A DNA stretch of 64,000 nucleotides from Jacaranda mimosifolia. Taxonomy: Eukaryota > Streptophyta > Magnoliopsida > Lamiales > Bignoniaceae. The notes beneath the pieces were generated by a model. That model saw nothing but the letters and a program-made list of their open reading frames with translations, searched no databases and was not told the DNA's origin. Shown here piece after piece: positions 35,660 to 48,835 of the stretch (positions are counted from its first letter, which is position 1; every line of letters begins with the position of its first letter). The stretch spans positions 17,622,501 to 17,686,500 of the forward strand of contig CM032133.1 in NCBI GenBank assembly GCA_018894105.1, written 5' to 3'. A program made the translations under genes and the position numbers.

Positions 35660-36775
35660 GAAGTGTTGATATCCCCGCACAAGCAAGAGCAAGTTTGAGG
35701 AGAAGACCACCTGGGCGACGGGCTAATGTACCTTGAGCTCATAAGCGGGAAGCACCTGCCTATCCGCAACCTTTACCATGAGAGGAAGTTTCACAGACTC
35801 CTCTAGTTGATCAACCTGTTGTGGACCCTCTAGCAGAGCTTGTTTGTCGAGAAAAATTGAGGCATAGGCGACATGACCACCAACTGACTGATAGAGTGGG
35901 GCAGCAAAGGCAATTGTAGGAGATCTTGCCTTGGAGCAATTTCTACAGTTTTAGCCCCCAAAATTCTTTGGTGAACCAAATGACCGAAAAGCAGAAGAAT
36001 GGGTAGAGAACATAGAAATCATATCTGAGGCATTGCTCTACCCGAATGAACAAAAAGTGCGGTTCGCCATATTCCTCTTAGTCGGGTCTGTGAAAAGTTG
36101 ATGGAAAATGATTGACTATAGATAAACTGCTACAGGAACCCACCGAACATGGGAGAACTTCACTAGGGAATTTATGGAGAAATATATACCCTTAGTGATC
36201 AAACAGGCCAGAGAAAGGGAATTTATGGATTTGATTCAAGGGAATCAATCTGTCAGTCAATATGAGGCTACATTTAGCCGACTCATACAATATGCCCCGC
36301 ATATGTTGGAAGATAAGGGCTGGCAGACCCGCCAGTTCATACAGGGGCTGCAGCTAGAGCTTATATAGGGTTTAGCCACTTGGGATTTACAGAATTTTAA
36401 CTTGGCAATGAACATGGCCTTACAGCTTGAATTGAAGCTACAAGAGATCAGAAAAATTGAAGACATGGGTCGAAAGGGAAGACCATACCTTGGGACAGAG
36501 TAGCACCAGTAAGAAGCAACCAAGGTTATAAGCTGGAGGCATTTCCCAACAAGTGCCTTAAACTGACAGAATGGCAATTCAGGCTCAGGATAAGGCACCA
36601 GTGCAGTGTGGATTCTGCGGGGCATCGGGCCATGAGGAAATAGACTGCTGGAAGAAACAAGGCAAGTGCTTACGCTGTGGGAGTGATAAGCACTTTATGA
36701 AAAATTATCCCAAAATGAAAGGCCCAACTCCTACAGGAAAAGGAAAACAATTGGCAAGAGCTGGTGGAAAGCAGA
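35660..36775 (+). pseudogene. Gypsy gag with two zinc knuckles, decayed
   Basis: Retrotransposon Gag pattern: PPKFFGEPNDRKAEEWVENI (about 35955-36014), then TWENFTREFMEKYIPLV (36143-36193) and a run to AHMLEDKG-like text near 36310. The first zinc knuckle is CGFCGASGHEEIDC (36613-36654), a complete CX2CX4HX4C. The second, CLRCGSDKHFMKNY, has Tyr in place of the last Cys. Gag forms the particle and binds element RNA. Stops occur at about 35730, 35780, 35911, 36103 and 36366 and the frame shifts near 36500, so no product is possible. Confidence 0.85.
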
Positions 36776-39700
36776 AAGTGCGGTCTCATGCTTATGCTCT
36801 CATAGGCAAAGATTCACCAGACCCCAACGAGGTGGTGGAAGGTAAGGTTTCTATTTCTAAAATTTATGGAAAATCATTATATGATCATGGCATATCACAT
36901 TCCTTTATCTCTATTACATTTTCTCAAAAATTAAATTTACAACCTGAGATCATGGCCTATCAAGTTGAAGTTCTTAGGAGTAGGTTTAATAATAGATACC
37001 ATGTGTTGAGATTGCCCAGTTATGATCGGGGGCTGAGTATATCCAGCCAATCTCATACAAATGCCTATTCAAGCATATGGCTTGATACTTGGTATGGATT
37101 GGCTGTACACTCATTAGGTACAGGTGAACTGCTACACCAAGTGCATTACACTCAGAGAAGGAACATCAATATCTAAATGTCATATGGCAGATTATACTTC
37201 CCCGATACTAATTATATAGGCGTTAGAGGCTAGATAGATATTGAAGAAATGTGGGTAAGAATTTTTGGCATATCTTATTAATAAATCTCGAGACACAATT
37301 AAAATTGAGGAAGTAGAAGTGGTAGCCAAGTATCCGAAAGTGTTTCTTGAAGAATTAACTCGCAACCCCCTAACAGAGAAATAGTGTTTGTCATCCATAC
37401 TTTGCCTGGGACCACGCATTTCTCCAAACTCCTTACTGGATGGCACCTGCTGAGCTTAAAGAATTGAAAAGCCAACATCAAGAGTTATTGGAGATGAAGT
37501 TCATCAGACCAAGAATGTCTCCTTGGGGAACTCCGGTGCTATTCATTAAGAAGAAGGACGGGTCTCTAAGAATGTGCATCGACTACAGAGAATTGGCTAC
37601 TATCAAAAATAAGTATCCCCTACCACATGTAGAAGAATTGTTCGACCTTCTATAGGGATCTAGAATCTTTTCAAAGCTGGATCTCAGATAAAGATACTAC
37701 CAACTAAAGATTCGAGAAGAAGATATTTCAAAGATTGCCTTTAATTCTCGATACGGTCATTTTGAATTCATAGTAATGCCGCTTGGTTTGACCAACGGCC
37801 CAATGACATTTATGGATCTGATGCACTGAATTTTCAGACCCTATCTTGACCAGTTTATAGTCATCTTTATTGATGACATTCTAGTGTTCTCTAAATCCAG
37901 AGAAGAGCATGAAAAACACTTGCACATAGTTCTCAAAATACTAAAGGAACATCAGTTATATGCTAAATTCAGCAAGTGTGAGTACTGGATAGAGAAAGTA
38001 GCCTTTATGGGTCACGTTATCACTCAAAATGGGATTGAGGTGGATCCCTCTAAAATAGAAGTGATAGTTAACTGGAAAAACCCCGAAAACATTACTGAAA
38101 TCCAAAGCTTTCTAGGACTGGCTGGCTACTATTGAAGGTTTGTTCAAAATTTCTCTAAGATAGTTGGACCACTAGCCAAGTTAACCCAGAAAGATCAATC
38201 ATTTCAATGGAATGAAGATTGTGAAAAAAGCTTCCAAGAATTAAAGAACTGATTAACTATGGTTTCAGTTTTAGTCCTCCCAGATAGATTAGAGGATTTT
38301 GTGGTGCATACAGATGCCTCTAATAAAAGGCTGGGATGCATGCTCATGCAAAAAGGACGTGTTAGTGCTTATGCATCTAGAAAATTGAAACCTCATGTGG
38401 TCATTTTTGCATTGTCAAAATGGAGGCATTATCTATACAGAGCTACGTTTAAGGTGTGTACAGATCACAAAAGTCTTAGTATATACATTTGCAAAAGGAT
38501 TTGAACATGAGATAATTGAGATGGATGAAGTTTTTGGAAGACTATGACTTCTCCATCACTTATCATCCGGGAAAAGCAAATGTAGTAGCCGATGCTTTAA
38601 GCCGAAAGGCAAAAATGGCTTCATCTACAAGGGGTAGAAGCATTAGGAAGCTTGAGGACAGGTGCTATGCTGCGATTAAACAACGAGCTTAGGTTGAGAG
38701 AATAAAAGTACAGCCTGAACTATATGAAGAAATTTGACGAGCTCAAGCTAATGACGAATAGATGTTGAAACAGAAGGGAGTGATTGGAAGTTCTGAAGAG
38801 TCTGAATTCAGCACCGATAGCTAAGGTACCCTTCTATTTCATAAAATGATATATGTGTCGGAAGGAATTAAAGAGAGATTGTTAAAATAGGCATATAAAA
38901 TAAGATTTACGATACATCTAGGAGGCACAAAGATGTATCGAGATTTGAAAAAATAATTATGGTGGAATGGAATGAAAAGAGATGTTGCAGATTATATGCA
39001 AATGTGTCTGACTTGCGAGTTGGTGAAGACAGAGCATCAATGACCATCAGGGTTGCTACAACTGCTTCCCATGATTGGAAGTGGGGGTAGGTCAACATGG
39101 ATTTTATAACTGGTCTGCCAACGACCCAATGGGGATATGACAACATTTAGGTAATAGTAGACCAATTAACCAAATCTGTATATTTTCTACCAGTCAGAAC
39201 ACAGTACAATGTTCAGAAGCTAGCAGAGCTGTATATGAAGGAAATAGTTTGACTACATGGGGTTTTGGCCAGCATTATATTAGATCGAGACCTGAAGTTC
39301 ACTTCAAGATATGGAAGGGTCTACAAAAATATTTAGGTATAAGACTGTAGCTTAGTTCTACAGCTCACCCATAATCAGATGGACAGTCAGAAAGGATTAT
39401 TAGAATCTTGGAAGACATGCTATGGGCTTGTGTCTTGGAATTCAATGGAAGTTGGACCCGACATCTCCATCTAATCGAATTTTCCAATAACAACAGCTAT
39501 CAGTCTTCTATTCAGATGGCACCATACAAAGCACTGTATGGCAGAAAATGTCAGTCACCATTATACTGGGATCCGAAAAAGTACAAAATAGCAATGATAA
39601 GTCTTCGAGGACTACAAAGCTTGAACTGATTCAAGAGACTATCGAAAAGATTCAGATAATTAAGCAAAGGATGAAAATTGACCAGGATCGACAAAAGAGT

Positions 39701-40187
39701 TATACAGATAAATGAAGGAAGGATTTAGAGTTTGAAGTTGGTGACCAAGTATTCCTCAAGATATCCCCAAGGAAAGGGATCATAAGAATTGGTAAAGGTG
39801 GGAAGCTTAGCCCGAGATATATTGGACCTTATGAAATATGTGAAAGAATCGGACCAGTAGCTTACCCTCCCATGTTACCGCAGGATCTAGCAGGAATACA
39901 TGACGTCTTTCATGTTTCACAACTTCAAAAATACTATCCCGACCCTTCCCATGTCATATCACATGAGCATATACAATTGAAATGTGATCAGACGTATGAA
40001 GAACATTCGATTCGCATCCTGGACCGACATTTTTGAGAGCTTAGGAATCAAAAAATTCCACAAGTAAAGGTGTTGTGGTGTAACCATAATGTAGAAAAAG
40101 CAACTTGGGAAAGAAAAGATCTCATGCGCCAACAATATCCCGAACTCTTCCAGTTTTCAGGTGAGAATCTGGGGACCAGATTATTTT
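36776..40187 (+). pseudogene. Gypsy pol: protease, RT, RNase H, integrase, chromodomain-like end, decayed
   Basis: The protease remnant SLYDHGISHSFIS has His where the catalytic D(S/T)G motif needs Ser/Thr (36873-36911). RT runs from about 37440 ([19 protein letters not shown]) through the active site [10 protein letters not shown] (37867-37896) to GFMGHV-type text and SFLGLAGYY (38109-38135). RNase H has VHTDASNKRLGCML (38305-38346). Then, in another frame, [18 protein letters not shown] leads into integrase: HLGGTKMYRDLK, CLTC (39007-39018) and DRDLKFTS (39285-39308). AHP-stop-SDGQSE precedes the catalytic Glu region (39365-39395). The C-terminus reads QVKVLWCNHNVEKATWE (40060-40110), a chromodomain-like end. 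Most stops fit C:G to T:A change. Confidence 0.92.
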
Positions 40188-40198
40188 AAGGGTGGGAG
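40188..40198 (+). other. Polypurine tract of the gypsy element
   Basis: AAGGGTGGGAG immediately before the 3' LTR, the primer for plus-strand cDNA synthesis. Confidence 0.85.
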
Positions 40199-40200
40199 TC

Positions 40201-42979
40201 TATAACACCCCGAGAAATTCTATGATTGGTGAAAATTTATTTGCCATTATTTTTATTTTCATGAATTTTAATTTATTATTTATAAAAGTTTAGGGGTCAA
40301 TTCATAATTTGAGAAAACTTAATTGAACACCCTTTGAAAATTCTGTGTGTCAAAACAAGAATATTACTGGTCAACTGGGTAGAAATTAAGGTACTAACTC
40401 AATTGTGGGACCAAATTGAAGACTATGGAATCCTTGGAGGACTTAATTGAAAGCCGAGCAGAGGATTTGGGGGTCATTTTTCAATTTCCAAAATATGTTT
40501 ATTTATAAAATTTTCTTCCCCTTTCCTTCTTCATTCTTCACCGAACCATTCCCCATTACCTTTACCGGCGATCTTCGTTGATGTTCACCATTTCCTAAAA
40601 CTAAACAATCTATTTGTTTCTTCTCTTCACTAGCATCATGTTGATATCACATGAACACATATTTCACCGGCGGACCACTAAGATAGTGAAGCTGGAAGTT
40701 GATCACGGTGATGAGTGATGGGTGATGGCAAAGCAGTGGAGGAGACCAGTTTTTGGGCAATGGAATTTGAAGCTCTCAGTTGAAGGAACACCATGGTACT
40801 CTTGCATTGAAGTTTGGTGTAGAACCAGCGACGAAATTGGAAAAAAATCTCTCGACGGTGTTGAAGCTTTGGAGCTCCAATTGAGGGTTTTACTAGCGGC
40901 TAAAAGTGCAATTGAGGAGTGCATTGAGTAGCTCTAGTTGAAAGGTAACTGTTGGTGGTAGTTTTAGCCTAGTCCGGCGACGATGGATGGTGATGATGGT
41001 TTTGAGGCAGAAACTTCTTCTTGACACAACAATCATGACTGTGTTCTAGGTTTGTGATTCTAGAGCTTCGTTGGTCGGATCTTGGGTAATTGAGAATTTT
41101 GGGTTTAAAGCTTTGGACCATTTAATATTTCTCCTAAATCTTGTATTGTGGCAAGAATGAGAATTTGACATGTGATTTGTATACACACACACACACCATG
41201 CATGGGCATACATGTGCCTAGTGGACCCGGATTTATTGTAATATATGGTAACTTTGGTTAATTAAGTTTATTAGGTGATAAAACCCTAATTTTATGGATT
41301 TGGAACTAAGTGGCGATAATTGGGTTAATTAAAATGATTGAATCATTATTATTGATTTGGGATAATGTTATAAGGTTAAATATGTAATGAAGGACCAAAT
41401 TATATTCCATTACTAGAACCAATATGAACCCGCGACTATTTCTATATTAATGGCTTAATTAGCACGTTTTGTACCAATAGTATCGATCGTACCCTAACTA
41501 CTATATTGAGCGAGTAACTGATGATTTTGGACTGTTGATAGTATAATAGTAATTATTGGGGTTGAATGTGGATTTTTGACTGTAAATGTACTCTTTTGGT
41601 TAGGTGAGGAATAAGTGGGTCCCATGAACTAGTAGACTACAGATTGTGGTTGCTTTTTTCTGAGACTACGAAGGTGAGGGTCTGCTAATCTGGCATTAAT
41701 TATACCTATCGGTTCTTATGGAAAAACCCTATGAGGGTTAAATGTGATTTGTACTGTACATGCTCTTAGTTATTGAAATCTGTAAATTGCTTGAGTTCTT
41801 GCTTGTTATCTGTTAATTGATGCGCATACCTCTGTGAGGGTTATTTCTTGATCATGCTATGATAATAGTTTATTCTTGTTTGTTCTAGCGCCCAGAACTT
41901 CCTACTGCTATCTATTACTGTACTTGTTCTCGATCGGTACCTGTTATTATCTTGTTATTTGTTACTATCCTTTATTATTATCGGATGCCTTGCTAGCATA
42001 TTTGTTTGTTCGTACATCGTTATATGGCAATGTTAGCTTAATCAAATTTGTTAATCGTTATTGTATTGCCTTGTTAGTATTTCTATATTACTATCTGTTG
42101 CCTCATCGGTTCACTTGTTTTATTTGGTATCTATGCAGTTCGCATGGGTGTCAGCGGTACGCTAGGAATTTCCCCTGGGTATCCGCGATACGCCAAGATT
42201 TCCCATTGGGTATCAGCGATGCGCTAGGGATTTCCCCCTAGGCTTCGCGATGCGCCATATGATCCGTATGGACACTTGCCATGTACCAAGCTCTCACACT
42301 TTGGTAGAATTGATTGATTGATTGGAATAAGGTGAATTTGATATGCATGTCTCATCTTGATCTGTTGAAATGCATATGTTATTCGGGTTTGCTTGACTGT
42401 ACTTATATCCTGACTGCTTGAAATCTGTTCATGGAGCAATAAGGCAAGAGAGATTCCTGTTTGCTAAAACTGATAGTGCTTGTAACTTGATTGTTCATGT
42501 TCTAATGATTGAATTGTGATCTGTTGAGATGTTCCTTCCTTGAAAGGTGCTTATTGTTAATATTATCTCTCATTAAATCCTTTGGACTTATCCTCATGTA
42601 TTATTATGAATTTTCTCTGACAGAAATAGGTGATCAACTCAGACATCAGGCTTGGACATGAACATATTTTGTAAAAAGATCAGGTGCTTGAATGTATATA
42701 TGGAATCCTCCAAATGTTAAGCTTGGACTTTGAGATGTTGTGATGCATCATGATTGATAATGATAACCTAAAGGCATGTATATGTTGTTAAGTGTTAAGG
42801 AATGAGCCCTGGCATGTATTTAGTGATTTTGTTAAGGTCTGTTTAAGTTAAAATCTGTTGTTGTTTCTGATAAGTTTTGAAAAATTTCTTATAGGCCTAT
42901 TGTTTGTTTATGGGTTAATATTTAAGATTGAACTGAAATGACATCTCAGCTTAGGAATTAACCTGAGTGGGGTGCCACA
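40201..42979 (+). repeat. 3' LTR of the gypsy element
   Basis: 2779 bp, TATAACACCC...GGGGTGCCACA, followed directly by the TSD ATTAA. It differs from the 5' LTR by many substitutions and several indels, including a local expansion at 42151-42242. Confidence 0.93.
42151..42242 (+). repeat. 31-bp tandem triplication in the 3' LTR
   Basis: Three units starting TCAGCGGTACGC, TCCGCGATACGC and TCAGCGATGCGC, 31 bp apart, each with a TTTCCC motif. The third forms the palindrome CTAGGG-ATTTCC-CCCTAG (42224-42241). The 5' LTR has only two such motifs, 137 bp apart (about 33315 and 33452). Confidence 0.75.
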
Positions 42980-42999
42980 ATTAATTTAGTAAGTCGTAT

Positions 43000-43500
43000 C
43001 ACTACTAAAAAAATTTGAAATCTGCAATGGAAATGTTGTCATCACAAAATATGACCGATCAAAAATTTCCATTGCAAAGCAATCCATCAAAAAATCCATT
43101 GCAAAATTTAAAATATATTAGAATTTAATTTTATAATTTTGTGATGGTATACATCTGATGGAAAATGAAAAAAATAAAATTAAATATCCTTTGCAAAAAA
43201 AAAGAGAAAAGAGAAAAAAAGAGATTAAAAATCAAAATTTTTGCAACGAACAAAGCTTTCGTTCGTAAAAATATATATATATACATATATAAAACGAAAA
43301 AAAATTTGCAACGGAAAGTAAAGTCCATACCAAAAATATAAAAATATAGTTAAAAAAAATAGAATTTTGCGACAGAAATGCATTTATGTGGCAGTATATT
43401 AAAGAATTATAAAATTTTATATTTGCAATGGAATACGAAATTTCATTGCAAATTTCAATATTTTGCTGCATAATTTCATTTCTGTCGCAAATTTGATAAT
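43000..43500 (+). mobile_element. CACTA-like terminal region
   Basis: CACTACTAAAAAAATTTG at 43000 is a CACTA-type end. The following 500 bp are packed with short motifs such as TTGCAATGGAAA, GCGACAGAAATG and TTTCCATTGCAAA in both directions, as in subterminal repeats. It begins 15 bp after the TSD of the gypsy element. The other end was not found. ORFs on the minus strand (43131-43471) lie wholly in this repeat. Confidence 0.55.
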
Positions 43501-44039
43501 AAATTAATTACTTATTATTTTTTAAAATATAATATATATTATATTGTAAAATACTTTATGACTATTAACATTTAAAAAAATTTAGAATGAATTAATAAAT
43601 TTAATTTCAATATATATTTATGTATTCTAATTAACTGAATGATATATTATATCATTACTTTTTGTAAATGCACTAATTATTATAAAATGAAGATTTAGTA
43701 AATATTTTATAACTCATATTACTTCTATATATTATAATCAATAATATTATGATTTCATTAATGTGAAAAATACAAGTAATAAAAATATTAGAGAATATTT
43801 GATGATGAAGATATTTATGTGTTGTGGGTGAAAAAAATGAGTCAAATTAATTAAGATAATAATATATAAATTTATAAGTTGTATAAATAACTAGTTGGTA
43901 AGATTAGCATTATGTCAAATGCTACTTTACACTGGTAATTTTTTATGACTATTATTAGATACATTAATTTAGAATTAATAATTTAACATAATATATACAA
44001 ATATTTATTTTTTTTCAATATAAAATTGAATAGAACCCA
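43501..44039. other. AT-rich DNA, possibly interior of the CACTA-like element
   Basis: No reading frame or recognised motif. Confidence 0.35.
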
Positions 44040-44520
44040 TACTATTATATATAGAATAATAGTATTTAATGGTTTGCTGGTTATTAAAATTAATGTTATC
44101 TATTTCTTTTGTCAAAAATTTCTAAATTTTTTAAATTATTTTCTTTATTGGAATAAATTATTTTTTATTTATTTTTAATATGAAAAAAATAATTTCAACT
44201 ATATGCAAAATCTCTTTTATCTCTACACTCAATATATGAAAGAGTTCTTGATAATTCAAAACTTATAGTTCGATAATTTCTTTTTATAATTTTTCTCTTA
44301 TATTTAATAACTAATTATATTTACACCACTATATATACAATATATTTAAAGTCATTATATTAATTCTATACTTTTCACTTCAGCAACGGATAAACTTCAT
44401 AATTTAGCTTTTATTTGTTATTAAATTTCTAACTTTTATCTTTTCATCTATCTTTCAGTGTTTATTTTTTATTCATACATAAGAAATTATATATATATAT
44501 ATGCATATTTATATGATAGT
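44040..44520 (+). mobile_element. Helitron fragment related to the array at 6758-11562
   Basis: TACTATTATATATAGAATAA at about 44040 and the following text match the Helitron copies in order. They include the TTTTGTCAAAAATTTCTAAA stretch, the CTCTACACTCAATATATGAAAG stretch and the internal start-like TTACACCACTATATATAC at about 44321. No 3' end was found, so it is truncated or eroded. Confidence 0.6.
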
Positions 44521-44919
44521 GATATTTAAATGTCTGAGAGTTAAATTATTAATATTAAAAAATTTATCACAAAATAAAATTACTATTGATAATATATTAT
44601 AATATAACCCTAAAAAGTTATCAATTATCAAAATATAAATTTGAAAATTATATATAATGAATAAGCTTTAGGATTAAAATTTGAGTTTAAAGATTTAAAG
44701 TTTAAATCTAAATTTTAAATTTAAAAAATAAAATATTATGTATAGAACAAAAAATTCAAGTTTTAAATTAAATACTAAAAACATTATTTTGCATAAACCC
44801 TGATTTCACCTCTATTTGCATCAACTACATCCCCCTCTCAACTGAGAGGTAAGTTTTCCTCATCCATCCTCCTCATCCTTATTTTTTCGTTTTTTTATTT
44901 AATTTAATTCATTGACAGG
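44521..44919. other. AT-rich DNA, unassigned
   Basis: Nothing recognised. It lies between the Helitron fragment and the GC-rich block. Confidence 0.4.
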
Positions 44920-45262
44920 CAGAGTTGTCGATTAAGGCTAACAGGTTGGCCCATCGGCAGCGCAAGGCCAACAACAGTTGCTGGCCTCATGCATTCGCGA
45001 CTGTTGCTAGCCTCGCAACCTGCATTAGAACAACAGCCATTGTGGCCTAATGCAGAGGCTAGGCTGGCCTACCAACCACGTGAGGCCTCACTCGGCCACT
45101 ATACTAACGGCCGCACAAGACCTTCCATGGTCGTTGGCTTGCCTAGAAGCCGACAACTGCTGCTGGCCTTGCGCAGAGGCCAGATTTGGCCGTAGTGCGA
45201 GGCAAGTAGCCAATATTAGCCTCGTGGTTGAACGAGGCAACCGACCTCTGTTTTCAAGGCGG
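44920..45262. other. Isolated GC-rich block
   Basis: Sharply GC-richer than both sides and made of degenerate repeats of a GTTGCTGGCCTCG-like motif and its variants. Two overlapping ORFs (68 and 87 aa) cross it in different frames. Neither has recognisable domains, and a GC-rich low-complexity block would give them by chance. It could be a captured gene fragment, since it sits 1.9 kb inside a CACTA-like end (inference). Confidence 0.4.
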
Positions 45263-48200
45263 CATTCGTGTTGGCTAGAAATGTATTTTTTAAAAATTTT
45301 AATTTTAGACTAATTTCATATTTTTAATTCTAATATTGCAGTTCTGAAATTTTTGTGTGCATTTAGACGTGTTGGTTAATTCAAATCGAGCAGGCATTCT
45401 TTTTCTTATTATTTTGTTAATTTTGTATTGGATTATAGTTTAATATATGTTGTATTTGTAGTATTATATGTTGGATTATGTTAGGTTTATATTTTATGAA
45501 TTATATATTCGATTAGGATTTGAGTTATTTATTGGATTTATATTAAAATATGTTGATTTATAATGAGTTGTATGTTGGATTATATTGAATTTATATTTTG
45601 TGAATTATGCACTCGACAGGTTTGAGTTATCTATTGGATTTGTACTGAACTATACATTGGCTTATTATACTGAATTGTATCTTGCTTTAGTTTATATTTT
45701 AATTTTTTTCATTATTCTAATTTTGTTTTTGTTGTAATATTGCAGATTTGGAGAACACTAGCCAGCTTTCTTAAGATCAAAGTACAAAGTGAATGAATTG
45801 ATTAACATATGTAAACCTCAAAGAAGGGTAAAATATTCTCCTTAAGTGATGAGATTTTTCTCTCTTTGCCAATGCTATTAATTGTTGCTACCTTCATCTA
45901 AGTTTGTCTTGGATTATTTGAATGGACATATCCTAATGAGAAATGGACGAGAGATCTATCTAGATCATCCAACAAATTCAAGTAGTGAGGTAGAAGCGTT
46001 ACGATTATTGCTTTAAGAGTTCCATTTGTAGCTTGAATTATTGTCCAATTAGTATTGCTATCGATTACATCAAGCTATCACTTGATAGGCTTAACGATGA
46101 TCAAATAAAGGTTACTAATGGTATGTCAAGATAAGTGAAGGGACTTGTTCTCTCACTGTATATGGGTGATAGTATGATGGCTATAAGTGACATGAAGATG
46201 TTGCCACTTGAAAGCGGTTGTCCTTTGAAATGGACATAGGAGAAGGTAGATGCACACTTGGTGTGTAGGCATCGAGATCATTTAATAATACTATGGAGTT
46301 TGCTCTAAGAGTAACTATATGTGCATCATGCCTATTGACACTTCATGGTTATGATTATGTTCTTAGTTAAGAGAAATGCCTTACAAATTAGAAAAAGAAA
46401 GAAATACAAGCGAGTACTTTTTTTTAAGTAAGCACTGCAAAAAGTTTTGAAGTATACTGTGTGTATAGTTGACTAGTCTTGTACTTAGTAATGGTGGATT
46501 GATTTCAAAGTGATCTTTGATGCAAAGATTGAGGTGCAGTCAAGTGGATAATGGATGTCTAAGTGGATAGGTCTAAGTTTGTTGGAGACTATCTGGTTTG
46601 ATACTACTTGGAATGATGTATGTTGTGGTGCACATTTGTGATGCTATTATTATTTTTGTGACAGTGAAGCAACTCTATATGTGTTGAGCATCTAATATTG
46701 TTTGGGTACTAAAGTATACTTATACTAGATATTGTTTCACTAATAAGAAGTATTGTGCATGATCAAATTATTCTTGGACATATTTTTACAAGCAACGTGA
46801 TCGCTTATCCTTTTTTGAGACTTTTTATAGAGATGTTCTTTAAAAGGCATACTACATCAGGAGATTATGTTGAAATTAATTTATATCCTGTGAGAATATA
46901 TTGCAATTAATGAGATATGTTTGCATGCTCATTATGTGGTGGTACTATACTTGTGAGATGAGAATGTCACCATGCTTTCATTGGGCCACTCAAACGAGCA
47001 ATCGCCCCAGTGCTTTGATAGCGAGCAAGATGAAACTTAGAGATCTTTTCACATGATTGAGAGGTATGCGAATGATCGCCTTCATACTTGGAGCAAAGAG
47101 GAAGGTTGAGAACTATATATAATTAAAGGCACATTGGCTTGGAGGCTAAGATGAGATTGCATTTGATCAAATATGAAGTGCATCTAACTTCATAAAGTCA
47201 TTTTATAGCCAAACATGCAAACTACTAGAAGACATTTTGAAAGTATTTGTCTAGTATTGTGCAGGTCAAGCGCTTGAATAGTGACTGGAATAATGTTCGT
47301 GTGATTTTAGGAGCAAGACATGCCCAAATTGAGTGGGAGCTCTGTCATAATATATATTTATGCTATACGTGCTTTGCGACAACCTTTGAAGGAGAGTGAT
47401 TGAATGGATCCCTGCTTCATCACCGTGTGAGGCCTTATTGTTTCTTATACCCTGTGGGACTCTAGACCATGCAATGAAGTATAAGCTTGATGATGCTACT
47501 TTAACATGCCTCCAATGGTCATGATTAATCCGGCCTGTCGGAGCATGATTAGAAAAGCTATCAAGACCAAGCAAATTGGCGTGAGATGCTGAGGAAGAGC
47601 TAAGTTGGTAATGCATTCTTGTTCTATAGCTCATAGGCTAGTTGACTAAGTTAAAAGTGTTTGACATATTCATGAGCATAGACATATAGTGGAAAGAGTC
47701 AAGCATGTTCTACCTCTTACTGAGGGATCAGAGATGCTTGATTTAGTGCAACGACTATATATAGCTAGTTTTTTGGAGTTTTAGAGTTACATTAGTTTGG
47801 TGATGATTTAATATCTCTCATCACATGTTCTCTTCTCGCTTTATCGCACGTCTTATTCCCTCTATGAAAGAAAGAATGTGAGATTGAGAAATGTTATGAG
47901 TATGAAGTTTGAGGAAATTGAGTCAAATATGTATGGTGAGAGATGTTACAAATAAAGTCGGGTCTTGGATCCTTGATCCAATAGACATCTATGTTTGAAT
48001 GGATCATATCTACAACTAGAAGGAGTTGCAGTTCTTATTGGGTTGGAACTCTTCCTTTAGAAGAGATGTGGATAGATAATACTTATCCGTATCTAATAAG
48101 ATAATTCTCCCTTATGTGGAATCGACATTATCTATATCTCTTTTGATACTCCTAGTTGGATTAGACTTTTGAAAGACTCGTCTATAAATAGGCCATCTTC

Positions 48201-48835
48201 CCAGGAGTTTTTGAACACATAACTTGAGTATTCACTCTTTCCATATACTCTCTCTATATTCATAGTTTTCTCTCAATCTTTCTTGGGGTATCACCAAATA
48301 GTCTCTGAGGGTTTAAGGTGTGTAAGCTTGGGAAGCTTTGGTAGCAACCCAGGAGGCGAGTAGAGATCAAGGAAGCCATTCGAGGTTAAAGAAGTGGAAA
48401 CTATACTTGGGAGATTTCAAATCAAGAAACTTGGAGTCCATGTACATTTAGAGTTTTGTAGGCGAGTTTCCATCCAAGATGGTATTGGTAAAACTTTTGT
48501 TAATAAAAAAGATAAAATTGAACAATTTGTTTTGATTCTATGTAGATATTAATTGTTTTTGTGCAATTATTTCCAACAATTTAAAAAACACAGAGGGAAT
48601 GTTGTATACAATTGGGGAGTAATGAAGAAAGCAAAACATTTGTCATAATAAAAAAAAGGGAAAATTATTGAAATCTCCATGGCATATTTTGATGTTGCCA
48701 AATATTTCACCAAAATCCTTTCCATTTTTTTAATCCCTTAATCACCGAGATTTTATTTCCTTCTTTCTTACATTTGTTAGCTTTATTTTACATCGAATCT
48801 GCCTTGATCATGTAGTAGGTTGTTGAGGAACTTGC
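45263..48835. other. Long decayed stretch, unidentified
   Basis: 45730-47800 is noticeably less AT-rich than the flanks and gives short protein-like runs (for example DMKMLPLESGCPLKWT near 46191) broken by stops in all frames. It looks like an old coding region, transposon or gene, but I could not assign a family. 48480-48835 is AT-rich. The 122-aa minus-strand ORF at 47266 has no recognisable domain. Confidence 0.35.

Larger units (their letters stand above)
31426..42979 (+). mobile_element. Complete but degenerate Ty3/gypsy element, Tekay/Del-type chromovirus
   Basis: The perfect 5-bp TSD ATTAA lies at 31421-31425 and 42980-42984. Two LTRs of about 2.8 kb begin TGTAACACCC (TATAACACCC in the second) and end GGGGTGCCACA. 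Next to the first LTR is the primer site TGGTATCAGAGC, and before the second a purine tract. Between them, in order, lie an extra 5' reading frame, gag with zinc knuckles, protease remnant, RT, RNase H, integrase and a chromodomain-like C-terminus. That order and the very long LTRs fit the Tekay/Del chromovirus lineage (inference). Every domain carries stops or frameshifts, so the copy is dead. Confidence 0.95.

Noticed and set aside
36257..36625. 122-aa minus-strand ORF
   Set aside because: Antisense shadow of the gypsy gag.
30427..43500. CACTA-like ends at 30427 and 43000 as the two ends of one element split by the gypsy insertion
   Set aside because: Both read CACT on the plus strand; the two ends of one element should be inverted.
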